Positions 43,301 through 50,441 of a stretch of DNA of 64,000 nt are shown in pieces. The notes beneath the pieces were generated by a model. It was given only the letters and a program-made list of their open reading frames with translations, had not been told where the DNA came from and made no database searches. The DNA lies in assembly GCF_042662225.1 (NCBI RefSeq), contig NZ_JBHSYQ010000003.1, positions 868,001 to 932,000 on the forward strand. Direction: 5' to 3'. Within the stretch, counting starts at the first letter, position 1; the number at the start of each line of letters is the position of its first letter. This DNA is from Nibribacter roseus. Lineage in GTDB: Bacteria > Bacteroidota > Bacteroidia > Cytophagales > Hymenobacteraceae. The position numbers were made by a program, and so were the translations under genes.

Positions 43301-43352
43301 GCGCCAACAGAGCGGCAGCCAGCAAGAAGGCCATTGTGCTCTTTTTTGCCAT
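40350..43352 (-). CDS. M16-family zinc peptidase, two-domain (pitrilysin type)
   Basis: A 1000-aa exported peptidase: signal peptide (residues 1-23, ending EVQAQ), a Lys/Thr/Ala-rich linker and two M16 halves. The inverted zinc motif HFFEH (His107, Glu110, His111) is in the first half, with a distal Glu expected in ETVKNERGQ. The second half (from about residue 530) lacks HxxEH, as is usual for the inactive partner domain. Closing M16 C-domains are visible: GGAFNSRINLNLREDKGYTYG and YFSGTESAGPYTAYAGV. It degrades peptides in the periplasm or at the surface. The C-terminus has a short basic tail (KTKSKNNRKAKKVNGRVFN). Confidence 0.95.
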   Translation of the reverse strand: MAKKSTMAFLLAAALLAQAEVQAQKKATPAKKTTTTATSKAKPGQTQLVEKVTRKGSELMIPYEKYVLPNGLTVVVHEDHSDPIVHVDVTYHVGSAREEIGKSGFAHFFEHMMFQGSDNVADEEHFKIVSESGGTLNGTTNRDRTNYFETVPRNQLETALWLEADRMGFLLDAVTQKKFEVQRETVKNERGQSVDNQPYGQARETIYRTLYPYGHPYSWDVIGYIEDLNRVDVNDLKNFFLRWYGPNNATLTVGGDVTPEQVVKLAEKYFGSIPRGPEVKNMKLPAPVLTQDRYVSYEDNIRFPLIQMVFPTVPNYHPDEVPLDVLAEIIGGGKTSILYQNLTKAQKAVQANAGHPCSELAGEFTLTALPLPGHTLADMEKELRNALVEFEKRGVTDDDLERFKASYEAGIINSLSSVSGKTSTLASYQTFTGNPNFLTKQLQAHRAVTKDDVMRVYRKYIQGKKAVILSVVPKGKPEMVAAKDNYTIDKAGYKAPADQYAGLKYNKAKDTFDRSKRPAPGANPTINVPPFWKQNLANGIKVIGTKNDEIPTVTLFFSLQGGHKLEAHDPSKAGIASLMASMLNEDSEKFTAEEISTKLEKLGSSISFGSGSESMTVSVQSQIKNLDATLALLEERMFHPRFSQEDFDRLKKQRLEAIKNQSTQPTVIANNVYNKVLYGEGHIQAIPVVGTIQTVESITLDDVKKFYKTYFSPSVTNLVIVGDVEQNQIMPKLAFLNNWSPKQVTMPAEAKLAAIDKTKLFIVDKEKAAQSEIRIGYMAMPYDATGEYYKAGLMNYVLGGAFNSRINLNLREDKGYTYGAGSYFSGTESAGPYTAYAGVRSNVSDSAVVEFMKEIKRFREEGITDEELAFMKSAIGQSDARRYETSFQKASFLNNMLRYNLEPDYVAKQNEILQNITKEEINALAKKHLQVEKMSIMLVGDKATIKPGLEKLGYEVVELDPDGAPIVAKVETPAAPVEADSKTKSKNNRKAKKVNGRVFN

Positions 43353-43721
43353 AAAGGGTTAGTTAAGGTGTAAAGGGTGTGTGGCATTAGTATGCCTCTG
43401 TGCCTGTTTATTACAAAAGCACAGGAAATAATTTATTTAAAAATAAAGTAATTTTTGAATATCATGCCTTTTGCTCCTAAAAGCATTGTACTAAAATAAT
43501 TTGGTGCAGCTAACTTACCGGGTGCGTTTTTAGGCTGTTTCTTGAAAAACTAGCCTGAAACACAAATTCATTCAAATAAAACAAAAGTTACATTCTAGCT
43601 GCTCTAATAGAAATGTTAATGTTTGTTAAAGTTTGATTTAAGGTTCAATTAAATAGAATAATATTGATAATCTTTCCTACCTTAAATTTCATAAATAAAG
43701 CTCTTCATCTATCACCTCTAC
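43353..43721. other. 369-bp A/T-rich divergent regulatory region
   Basis: Lies between the minus-strand M16 gene and the plus-strand barrel gene, so it must hold two promoters. It contains palindrome copy 18 at 43524-43563 and long A/T stretches; no exact TAnnTTTG with a TTG 19 bp ahead was found on the plus strand. Confidence 0.6.
43524..43563. repeat. Dispersed intergenic palindrome, copy 18
   Basis: GCGTTTTTAGGCTGTTTCTT / GAAAAACTAGCCTGAAACAC, in a divergent promoter region, thus not a terminator here. Confidence 0.65.
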
Positions 43722-46514
43722 ATGAAACAGTTTTTCCGCTTTGCCTTTTTGGCTGCCTTCTTTTTAATGTTCCATAATGCGTTTGCCCAAAAAGGTGAGG
43801 TGAAAGGTGTGTTAATGGATGCGGCTCATAAAGAGCCCTTAGGCTACGCCACTATTGCGGTATATACCGCCCAAGACACCACGTTGGTAACTTTCAGGGT
43901 GAGCGATGAAAAAGGAGGATTCAAGGTGCCCAATCTAGCTCTGGACCGGCAACTGCGGTTAGTGATTACCATGACCGGTTTTCAAGTGTTCCGGAAGGAG
44001 TTTACCCTAACCGCAGAGCAGCCGGCGCTGGATCTGGGGCAGATAAATATGGAGCAGGCCGACCATTTGTTGCAAGAGGTGCTCATTACTGCTGAGATTC
44101 CGCCCATCATTGTGCGGCAAGACACGCTGGAGTTCAACGCTAATTCTTTTAAAACGCTGCCAACCGCACTGGTAGAAGATCTCTTGAAGAAACTGCCTGG
44201 GGTAAATGTAGACGCCTCTGGTAACATTACGGTGCAGGGTAAGCCAGTAAACCGCATATTAGTAGACGGAAAAGAATTCTTCGGCAGTGATCCAAAAATT
44301 GCAAGCCAGAACCTGCCGGCCAACGTGATAGACAAAGTGCAGGTAGTCAATGACCCCGATGCTCTGCGACGCGATCCAGACATGCCAGTGTCTGAAATAC
44401 CACAGGTCATTAACCTGAAGCTGAAGAAAGGAATAAAGCAAGGTGCCTTCGGTAAAATGTACGCCGGTGGCGGAACAAATGATAGGTTTGAAGCCGGAGG
44501 AATTTTGAACATCTTCAGAGACACCACGCAGTTGAGTGTGCTAGGCTACGCCAATAACCTAAACCGCTCTGGCTTTGGCATGGATGACATCAGGCGCATT
44601 GGCGGCTTTGACCGTAGTGGCATTAACTCCATGATGATGATGTATGACGGCGGGTTTGCCATCAACGGCATTTCCTTTGGGGGACTAGGCAGCGGCATAC
44701 AGACCTCTACCGGAGGGGGCGGTAATTTCAACACCTTGTTCAAAAACGGCTTAAAATTGAACCTGCAGTACTTTTATGGGGGCGTTGATTCTGATTTGCG
44801 GCAGGTGGTGAATACGGCACAAACAGTGGGCTCTGAAGACATACTCGCCTCGCGCCGGGTGAACATACAAGATAACTTTGACCGTGGACACCGCATTGGC
44901 GGCAGGCTAGACTGGAAGTTAGATTCTTTAACAGATTTAAGCATCAGGCCTGGGATCAACTTCGGGCGCAAAGGTTCCAGACAATTCAATGAACAAAGCA
45001 CCCTTCGTAACTACGAAAACCTGATCAACGAGAGCGACATGAACCAGCATGTGGCCAGCAACAATTTATCTTATTCAAGCACTATCTCATTTAACCGAAG
45101 TTTCCGGAAGAAGGGGCGAAGTCTGTCTTACTACGGTGATTTTGAATATTCTACCTTTGGGCAAGACCAGGTTACCAATGCTCTGAACCAGTTCTTTGAG
45201 CCTACCCCCAGAACCACGCTCTTAAACCAGTTGCGAGATAACGACCGCCAAAGCTTTAACATGGCCAGCACCTTGTCTTATAATGAGCCCTTCAGTAAAA
45301 CGCTGAGTGGCGTGGTGCGGCTAAACTCCAGAAGGTTTGACGATGAAGACCGGCTGAACACCTATGACCGAGCAGAAGAAGGAGAGCCTTATGACCAGCT
45401 GGTGCCGGAATTGTCTAATCAACTGGACCGTACGGGCTGGCGCAATTACCTGAATGTGGGGCTGAAATGGAAGCTGAAAGACCTGACCGTGCAGCCAGGT
45501 ATTCAGTTTACCAAGCTAGACATTAAAAACCAATACAAAGATTTACCGACTATTCCGCAAAATCTATTCTTCGTGTTCCCTTCTATGGTAGTAAACTGGA
45601 AAGGGCTGAACCTGTCGTACAACGTGCACCTGCGCGAGCCCGATGCCACTGATTTGCAGGCAGTGCAAGACAATACCAACCCGTTGATTGTACAGTACGG
45701 TAACCCAAATTTGGTGCCCGCAGAGTCTCACTCCATTAGCATGAACTACCGGAAGTTTGATTCAAAACGCTCTATGAACTACTGGGCGTACGTAAGCGGT
45801 AGCATCAACAACAACGCCATTACCAGAGCCCGAACCTTTGATGGCAACGGCGTGCAAACCTTCAGACCCGTTAACACCGACGGTAACTGGAGCTTCTACG
45901 GAAATGGTTCTGTCAACAAAGACTACAAGTATGACGGCAACCGACAGTTTTCATTAGGCCTGTCGGGCTTCATGAACTATACCAAGACACTTATTCTGCT
46001 GAACAACATAAGAAGCTATGGCCAAACGTTTAGCATAACTCCGCGTCTGGAAAGCCGCATGAACCTGAACGACAAGTTTGAGCTTAGCCAGTCGCTTTCA
46101 TTGGGTATTAGACAGAGCGCGTATGAAGATGAGTCTTTCAGAGACCTAAACTACCACACCCGCAGTTCAGAGTCTGGCGTAGTAGTGCGGTTGCCAAAAA
46201 AACTGGTGTGGGAGGCCAACCTATCCTACAACTATAACTCCAATACCGCACCTGGCTTGCGCAAGAGCTATAGCCGCTTGAATTTGGGAGTGACCTATGT
46301 TTTCTTGAAAGATGACCGTGGCCAACTGAAGCTGTTTGTGTATGACGCCCTTGACCAAAACCTGAGCGCCTACCGCTCTATCCGCGAGAACATGATCGAG
46401 GACTTCCAGACTACGGTGCTCACCCGCTACGCCATGCTTTCCTTTACCTATAATATCCGCAACTTCGGGGGCAAGGTGGGCAGCACCAGTAACAACTCAT
46501 TCTTCAGATTCTAG
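43722..46514 (+). CDS. TonB-dependent receptor-like outer-membrane beta-barrel protein
   Basis: A 930-aa outer-membrane protein. Signal peptide about residues 1-22 (ending AFAQ). A carboxypeptidase-regulatory-like domain about 25-110 (KGVLMDAAHKEPLGYATIAVY ... GFQVFRKEF) is followed by a plug-like region (LVEDLLKKLPGVNVDASGNI; VNRILVDGKEFFGSDPKIA; NLPANVIDKVQVVND) and a large barrel of about 700 residues ending in the aromatic-final NNSFFRF. This is the outer membrane beta-barrel (OMP_b-brl_3) form of Bacteroidota receptor-like proteins. A clear TonB box was not identified, so coupling to TonB is uncertain. The gene has a composite terminator just downstream. Confidence 0.92.
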   Translation: MKQFFRFAFLAAFFLMFHNAFAQKGEVKGVLMDAAHKEPLGYATIAVYTAQDTTLVTFRVSDEKGGFKVPNLALDRQLRLVITMTGFQVFRKEFTLTAEQPALDLGQINMEQADHLLQEVLITAEIPPIIVRQDTLEFNANSFKTLPTALVEDLLKKLPGVNVDASGNITVQGKPVNRILVDGKEFFGSDPKIASQNLPANVIDKVQVVNDPDALRRDPDMPVSEIPQVINLKLKKGIKQGAFGKMYAGGGTNDRFEAGGILNIFRDTTQLSVLGYANNLNRSGFGMDDIRRIGGFDRSGINSMMMMYDGGFAINGISFGGLGSGIQTSTGGGGNFNTLFKNGLKLNLQYFYGGVDSDLRQVVNTAQTVGSEDILASRRVNIQDNFDRGHRIGGRLDWKLDSLTDLSIRPGINFGRKGSRQFNEQSTLRNYENLINESDMNQHVASNNLSYSSTISFNRSFRKKGRSLSYYGDFEYSTFGQDQVTNALNQFFEPTPRTTLLNQLRDNDRQSFNMASTLSYNEPFSKTLSGVVRLNSRRFDDEDRLNTYDRAEEGEPYDQLVPELSNQLDRTGWRNYLNVGLKWKLKDLTVQPGIQFTKLDIKNQYKDLPTIPQNLFFVFPSMVVNWKGLNLSYNVHLREPDATDLQAVQDNTNPLIVQYGNPNLVPAESHSISMNYRKFDSKRSMNYWAYVSGSINNNAITRARTFDGNGVQTFRPVNTDGNWSFYGNGSVNKDYKYDGNRQFSLGLSGFMNYTKTLILLNNIRSYGQTFSITPRLESRMNLNDKFELSQSLSLGIRQSAYEDESFRDLNYHTRSSESGVVVRLPKKLVWEANLSYNYNSNTAPGLRKSYSRLNLGVTYVFLKDDRGQLKLFVYDALDQNLSAYRSIRENMIEDFQTTVLTRYAMLSFTYNIRNFGGKVGSTSNNSFFRF

Positions 46515-46528
46515 CCAGTTATAGTTTG

Positions 46529-46566
46529 CTGTTTTTGACCTGTTTTTTAAAAAAGAGCCTGAAAAT
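46529..46566. repeat. Dispersed intergenic palindrome, copy 19
   Basis: CTGTTTTTGACCTGTTTTTT / AAAAAAGAGCCTGAAAAT, 14 nt after the barrel gene stop; right arm shared with the terminator. Confidence 0.65.
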
Positions 46567-46585
46567 GAAAATTTCAGGCTCTTTT
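46551..46585 (+). terminator. Terminator after the barrel gene (composite)
   Basis: AAAAGAGCCTGAAA (46551-46564) pairs with TTTCAGGCTCTTTT (46572-46585). The left arm is the right arm of palindrome copy 19. Confidence 0.85.
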
Positions 46586-46715
46586 AGTTTCTGAGGCTGA
46601 GTAAGGAGCCAACAGTTTCTCTTGTTTTAAGCTGACTAATTCCTGTTATTGTACATCAACTCAAGTATGGTTCTTGCGTATCTGTCAGATTGTAATTGAA
46701 TATTCCCCTATTGCT

Positions 46716-48836
46716 ATGTCTAACACCCCATCTGCTAATTCCAGCTCAGACTCATTAAATATTTTTCAGGGAGGAGGAGAGATGGGGGCCCTCATGCGGT
46801 CTTATGACTGGGAATCACACCCACTGGGTAATCCTTCTGGTTGGCCTCATAGCTTGAAATCAAATGTGCGCCTGCTGCTGAACTCGGGTTTCCCCATGTT
46901 TATCTGGTGGTCAAAAGAATTATATTCTTTTCACAATGACGCCTATCTGCCAGCTTTGGGAACCAAGCACCCGTCGGCGCTGGGCACGCCTGCCAGAGAA
47001 GTATGGGCCGAAATCTGGGAGGAGATAGGGAATATTGCACATAGCATCATGAACGGGGGCGAGCCTTTTTATGCTGAAGGGCTGAAGCTATTTCTGAGAA
47101 GGCAAGGCTTTGCGGAGGAAACTTACTGGACCTTTTCTTACAGCCCCGCTTTTAACGATGCCGGTGAAGTAGACGGAGTGTTCTGTGCATGCCACGAAGT
47201 AACCAGCACCATTTTAGGTCAGCGAAGGCTTACAACCCTTAGAGAGATATCAGACATGATGTCACAGGTGCAGGTGCTGGAAGAGGCTTGCCAAAGCATT
47301 TGCGCTATACTGAACCAGAACCAGAGCGATGTGCCGTTCAGCCAAATTTACCTGCTCAATTCTTCCGGAACGGAGGCTAGGTTGTTGGGGGCATCTGGTG
47401 TGCTGGCAGAGAAGGCAGTTTCGGTGGTGCCCCTCACCAGTGAGGGGGCAGTGGGGCAGTGGCCACTGAAAAGGGTGTATGACTCAAAGCAGATGCAGGT
47501 GGTGAAGCACCTAGAGGGGGCTTTTGCGCCATCGGAAGGGCAACTTGAGCAAGCACAGGTTAAGCAGGCGGTCATTTTACCCATTCTTCGGCCAGGCCAT
47601 GATCAGGTACTAGGCTTTTTTGTGGCTGGCATCAGTGAATTCCTCTCCTATGACATTGGCTACCAAAACTTCCATGAACTTATAGTTGGCCAGGTAGCCA
47701 CCACCATTGCCAGTATAGAAAGCAAAGAACAGGCTGCGCGGCAGCAGCAAGAGTTGCTTAATCTGTTTCAGCAGGCACCCGTGGCCATTTGTGTTCTTAG
47801 AGGCAGTAACCATGTGATAGAACTAGCCAACCCAGGTATATGTGAGCTTTGGGGTAAAACCTTGGAAGATGTTCTGGGAAAACCAGTGCTGGAAGCTCTT
47901 CCGGAAGTGAAAGACCAAGGAATCAAAGAACTGCTAGACAGTGTTTTCTATACTGGTGTGCCCTACGTGAATAATGAGTTGCCCGTGATACTGGAGCGTA
48001 ACGGCAAAATGGAGACGGTGTATTTCAATTTCGTGTATCAGCCTATGCGCGACCGTTGGGGCAACATTACTGGTATTATAGCTGTAGCAGTAGGCGTGAA
48101 CGAGCAAGTAGAAGCCCGTCATGAAATTGAAAGCATGAATACTGAATTACGGGCTATAAATGCTGATTTAGATAATTTTGTGTATTCCGCCTCTCATGAC
48201 TTGAAAGCCCCAATCTCTAACATTGAGGGTTTAATGGAGACGCTGGTTGAGTTCCTGCCCAAGGAGATACAACAGCAGGATGCGGTGCAAGAGGTATTGA
48301 GCATGATTACCGCTTCCGTGGGCCGTTTTAAACGTGCCGTTGCCGATCTTACTGAGGTAGCCAAAATACAACGTGAAGCTGGGGAAGACGTAGCGTCAAT
48401 TGATTTAGCTGAAGTAGTAGAAGACGTGCAGCTTGATTTCAAAAATATGATTCAAGCTTCCAATGCCCAAATAACCACCACTTTCGCCCCAGACTCTACT
48501 GTTAAGTTTTCAGCAAAAAATGTGCGTAGCATTGTATACAATCTATTTAGCAACGCGCTCAAATACCGGGCAAATGACCGTACCCCTACTATAGAGATCA
48601 CAACAGAGCACGAGCCAAAATATGTGGTACTCACCGTAGCGGATAATGGCTTGGGCATACGACCAGAAGAACAGCACAAAATTTTTTCTATGTTCAAGCG
48701 CCTGCATGACCACGTAGAAGGCACGGGTATTGGTCTTTATATTGTAAAGCGTATCATTGAAAACGCCGGAGGCAAGATTGAAGTAGAGAGCCAGGAAGGA
48801 GTTGGTACTACGTTCAAGGTTTATTTTAAGCGCTAA
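46716..48836 (+). CDS. Cytosolic PAS/GAF sensor histidine kinase B
   Basis: A 706-aa kinase; the ATG at 46716 (MSNTPSANSSS) is preferred over a longer frame opening with TTG at 46674. The N-terminal part has a PAS-like region (WPHSLKSNVRLLLNSGFPMFIWWSKELYSFHND), a style known from light/oxygen-type Bacteroidota kinases. A GAF domain (about residues 175-345) and a second PAS (about 355-470, FQQAPVAICVLRGSNHVIELANPG) follow. Phospho-acceptor His494 sits in ASHDLKAPI. ATPase motifs are NLFSNALKYRA, VADNGLGI and GTGIGLYIVKRI. No membrane segment, and no response regulator adjacent. It resembles kinase A in the catalytic half. Confidence 0.92.
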   Translation: MSNTPSANSSSDSLNIFQGGGEMGALMRSYDWESHPLGNPSGWPHSLKSNVRLLLNSGFPMFIWWSKELYSFHNDAYLPALGTKHPSALGTPAREVWAEIWEEIGNIAHSIMNGGEPFYAEGLKLFLRRQGFAEETYWTFSYSPAFNDAGEVDGVFCACHEVTSTILGQRRLTTLREISDMMSQVQVLEEACQSICAILNQNQSDVPFSQIYLLNSSGTEARLLGASGVLAEKAVSVVPLTSEGAVGQWPLKRVYDSKQMQVVKHLEGAFAPSEGQLEQAQVKQAVILPILRPGHDQVLGFFVAGISEFLSYDIGYQNFHELIVGQVATTIASIESKEQAARQQQELLNLFQQAPVAICVLRGSNHVIELANPGICELWGKTLEDVLGKPVLEALPEVKDQGIKELLDSVFYTGVPYVNNELPVILERNGKMETVYFNFVYQPMRDRWGNITGIIAVAVGVNEQVEARHEIESMNTELRAINADLDNFVYSASHDLKAPISNIEGLMETLVEFLPKEIQQQDAVQEVLSMITASVGRFKRAVADLTEVAKIQREAGEDVASIDLAEVVEDVQLDFKNMIQASNAQITTTFAPDSTVKFSAKNVRSIVYNLFSNALKYRANDRTPTIEITTEHEPKYVVLTVADNGLGIRPEEQHKIFSMFKRLHDHVEGTGIGLYIVKRIIENAGGKIEVESQEGVGTTFKVYFKR

Positions 48837-49931
48837 GCTACCTTTGGTAGTCAGTCCTTGCAATTAGTCAGAGTGTACCTCCAGTAGCTATACAAAACTG
48901 ATCCTGCTCCTTCTCAACAATTGATATTTTTAACTGTTGTGAATAGCCAAAGCCTCAATGAGGCTTATTAGAAAGTGCAGGGGGTGCATTTACCCTTCGT
49001 CACACATTCCTGATACTCCCCCTTTGAAGGGGGCGAAGGGGGATGTTTACACCAGCAGATCCACGCATTCCAGATCCTTCTTTCAAGGTCGTCCTGAGCG
49101 CTAGCCGAAGGATCTAACGAAGACTTTTGCTCCTGCTTCCGCTTTACCACTTGCCGTTGTTGTATATTCTCACAGACAACCAAAGCTAAGTAACCCATTC
49201 CTCTTTTTTCCCGCTCCCGAATTTCATAGCCGCTGCTGATCCAAGGCCTCACATTCAGCCCTCTCCGTCTCTTTGGCTCCGTGCGCTCACGGCCGCGAGG
49301 CCCCGCCCTGTGGATTCGCACTGCCCTTTTCACTTGACCTTTGGTCTTGCCTTACGGCACCGCTCAAAGCGAGGCGCTCATCCCCACGGCTGGTATCAGT
49401 TCCAGTTCTGCTACTTGTGATGCTTTTGAACAGCTATCATTAGGTTTCTGCTTCTGCTATTCTATCCAAAAGTCACTCGCGCTGCGCGCATCTTATTTGA
49501 TAGATGCTACTAATTAGTCTGTGAAGTGTTTGATTGCCTAGTTTGACTACTTATGATAATGTGTAATTAGAGGTGAAAATATGTGTGTTGTAATCATGGA
49601 TTAAAATACTTATTTGGGTCTAATTGTGAGGATATGTTGAGATTGTATAAATTTAAATAAACTAATATGGTGCAGCTTTTGTTGATATAATAGCGTATAT
49701 CATATATAGGTCATTTTTGAAAAATTTAAACAAATTAATTCTGCTTTAATCTGATGAATAGCTGTAGGTTTACTTAAATAAGGTGAATTTTAGCAATTTT
49801 CAGTATAAAATAGACATAATTGACTGATATTCCTAGATATAATTATCAATAAATTAAAGACTAAAGCAGGAATTGTAATTCTGCTTTAACACCTGAATAA
49901 TCTCTTAATTTTCAAACAATAAACACGTACT
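48837..49931. other. 1.1-kb noncoding region: dispersed repeat plus A/T-rich stretch
   Basis: Nothing convincingly coding. 49010-49494 is copy 2 of the long repeat. 49500-49931 is markedly A/T-rich with many stop codons in every frame and no visible long structure. A 121-codon minus-strand frame (48968-49333) crosses the repeat and is rejected. Confidence 0.7.
49010..49494. repeat. Long noncoding dispersed repeat, copy 2 (structured)
   Basis: Opens with CTGATACTCCCCCTTTGAAG and GGCGAAGGGGGATG, then GTCGTCCTGAGCG...AAGGATCT at 49088-49115. The 52-bp core 49256-49307 is identical to copy 1, and the hairpin tail 49320-49392 follows. The middle hairpin is GCC-TTAC-GGC where copy 1 has GCCGC-TAGC-GCGGC, a symmetric shortening that keeps the loop size. 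Confidence 0.75.
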
Positions 49932-50327
49932 ATGCTGTATACCCTGAAAAGAACTGATGAATATAATTCAATGGCGAAACAAGTAATCAACTATGTGGAG
50001 AAATCTGGCTATGAAGATGTGAAAGCTGATTTTTCTGGATATGACAGTCCTGCTGCGCTGACTATGGTAAGCCAAGGTATTACCCTTACTCCAGACTTCA
50101 CCGCCAAGAGAGGCGATAGCAAATATTACTTTGAGTTAGTGGTGAAAACCAACGATGACAAAGAAAACAGTACTCTCGTGAGCAAGTGGAAAGCTTTAGA
50201 GTCTATTGCCAAAATGAAGGGCGGTAGCCTGAACCTTTTTGTACCACACGGTAGCTATAAGTTTGCCACCTCTCTGTTGAAAGACTATAACATAGAGGCA
50301 GACTTAATCAAAATGTCTGACCTTTAA
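49932..50327 (+). CDS. 131-aa conserved-looking protein, possibly PD-(D/E)XK-like fold
   Basis: A soluble 131-residue protein. It starts with a helix (YNSMAKQVINYVEKSGYEDVKADFSGY). A strand pair then carries TLTPDFTAKRGDSKYYFELVVKT, i.e. PD followed about 15 residues later by ELVVK, and a helix SKWKALESIAKMKGGSLNLFVP follows. This alpha-beta-beta-alpha-beta outline is that of restriction-endonuclease-like folds, though the Lys expected in (D/E)xK is Val, with a Lys two places later. It may be an inactive relative. No partner genes are adjacent; it follows a 430-bp A/T-rich gap and ends at a very strong terminator. Function unknown. Confidence 0.7.
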   Translation: MLYTLKRTDEYNSMAKQVINYVEKSGYEDVKADFSGYDSPAALTMVSQGITLTPDFTAKRGDSKYYFELVVKTNDDKENSTLVSKWKALESIAKMKGGSLNLFVPHGSYKFATSLLKDYNIEADLIKMSDL

Positions 50328-50345
50328 ATAAAGATACCCCCAGAG

Positions 50346-50395
50346 AAAAGCCGTTTTGCGGCTGGTTTTACGAAACCAGCCGCAAAACGGCTTTT
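50346..50395. terminator. 23-bp perfect hairpin terminator
   Basis: Bases 50346-50368 are the exact reverse complement of 50373-50395, loop TACG, followed by TTTTA. It lies 18 nt beyond the 131-aa gene and can also serve the convergent map gene. Confidence 0.92.
50353..50390. repeat. Dispersed intergenic palindrome, copy 20 (perfect form)
   Basis: GTTTTGCGGCTGGTTTTA / CGAAACCAGCCGCAAAACGG follows the same layout as the other copies but is perfectly paired and lies inside the terminator stem. Confidence 0.45.
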
Positions 50396-50441
50396 TTTTA
50401 TCTGTCACGGAAGGAGTATGTGCGGTACAGAAAAGTAATTC

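Noticed and set aside
43982..44527. 181-codon minus-strand frame opposite the barrel gene
   Set aside because: Antisense shadow of the plug-like region; Ser/Arg-rich composition typical of complement reading.
48968..49333. 121-codon minus-strand frame over the long repeat, and a related 62-codon frame at 30382-30570
   Set aside because: The two peptides look alike only because the DNA is alike; a one-base length difference beside the core puts the halves in different frames, so the repeat is not coding.
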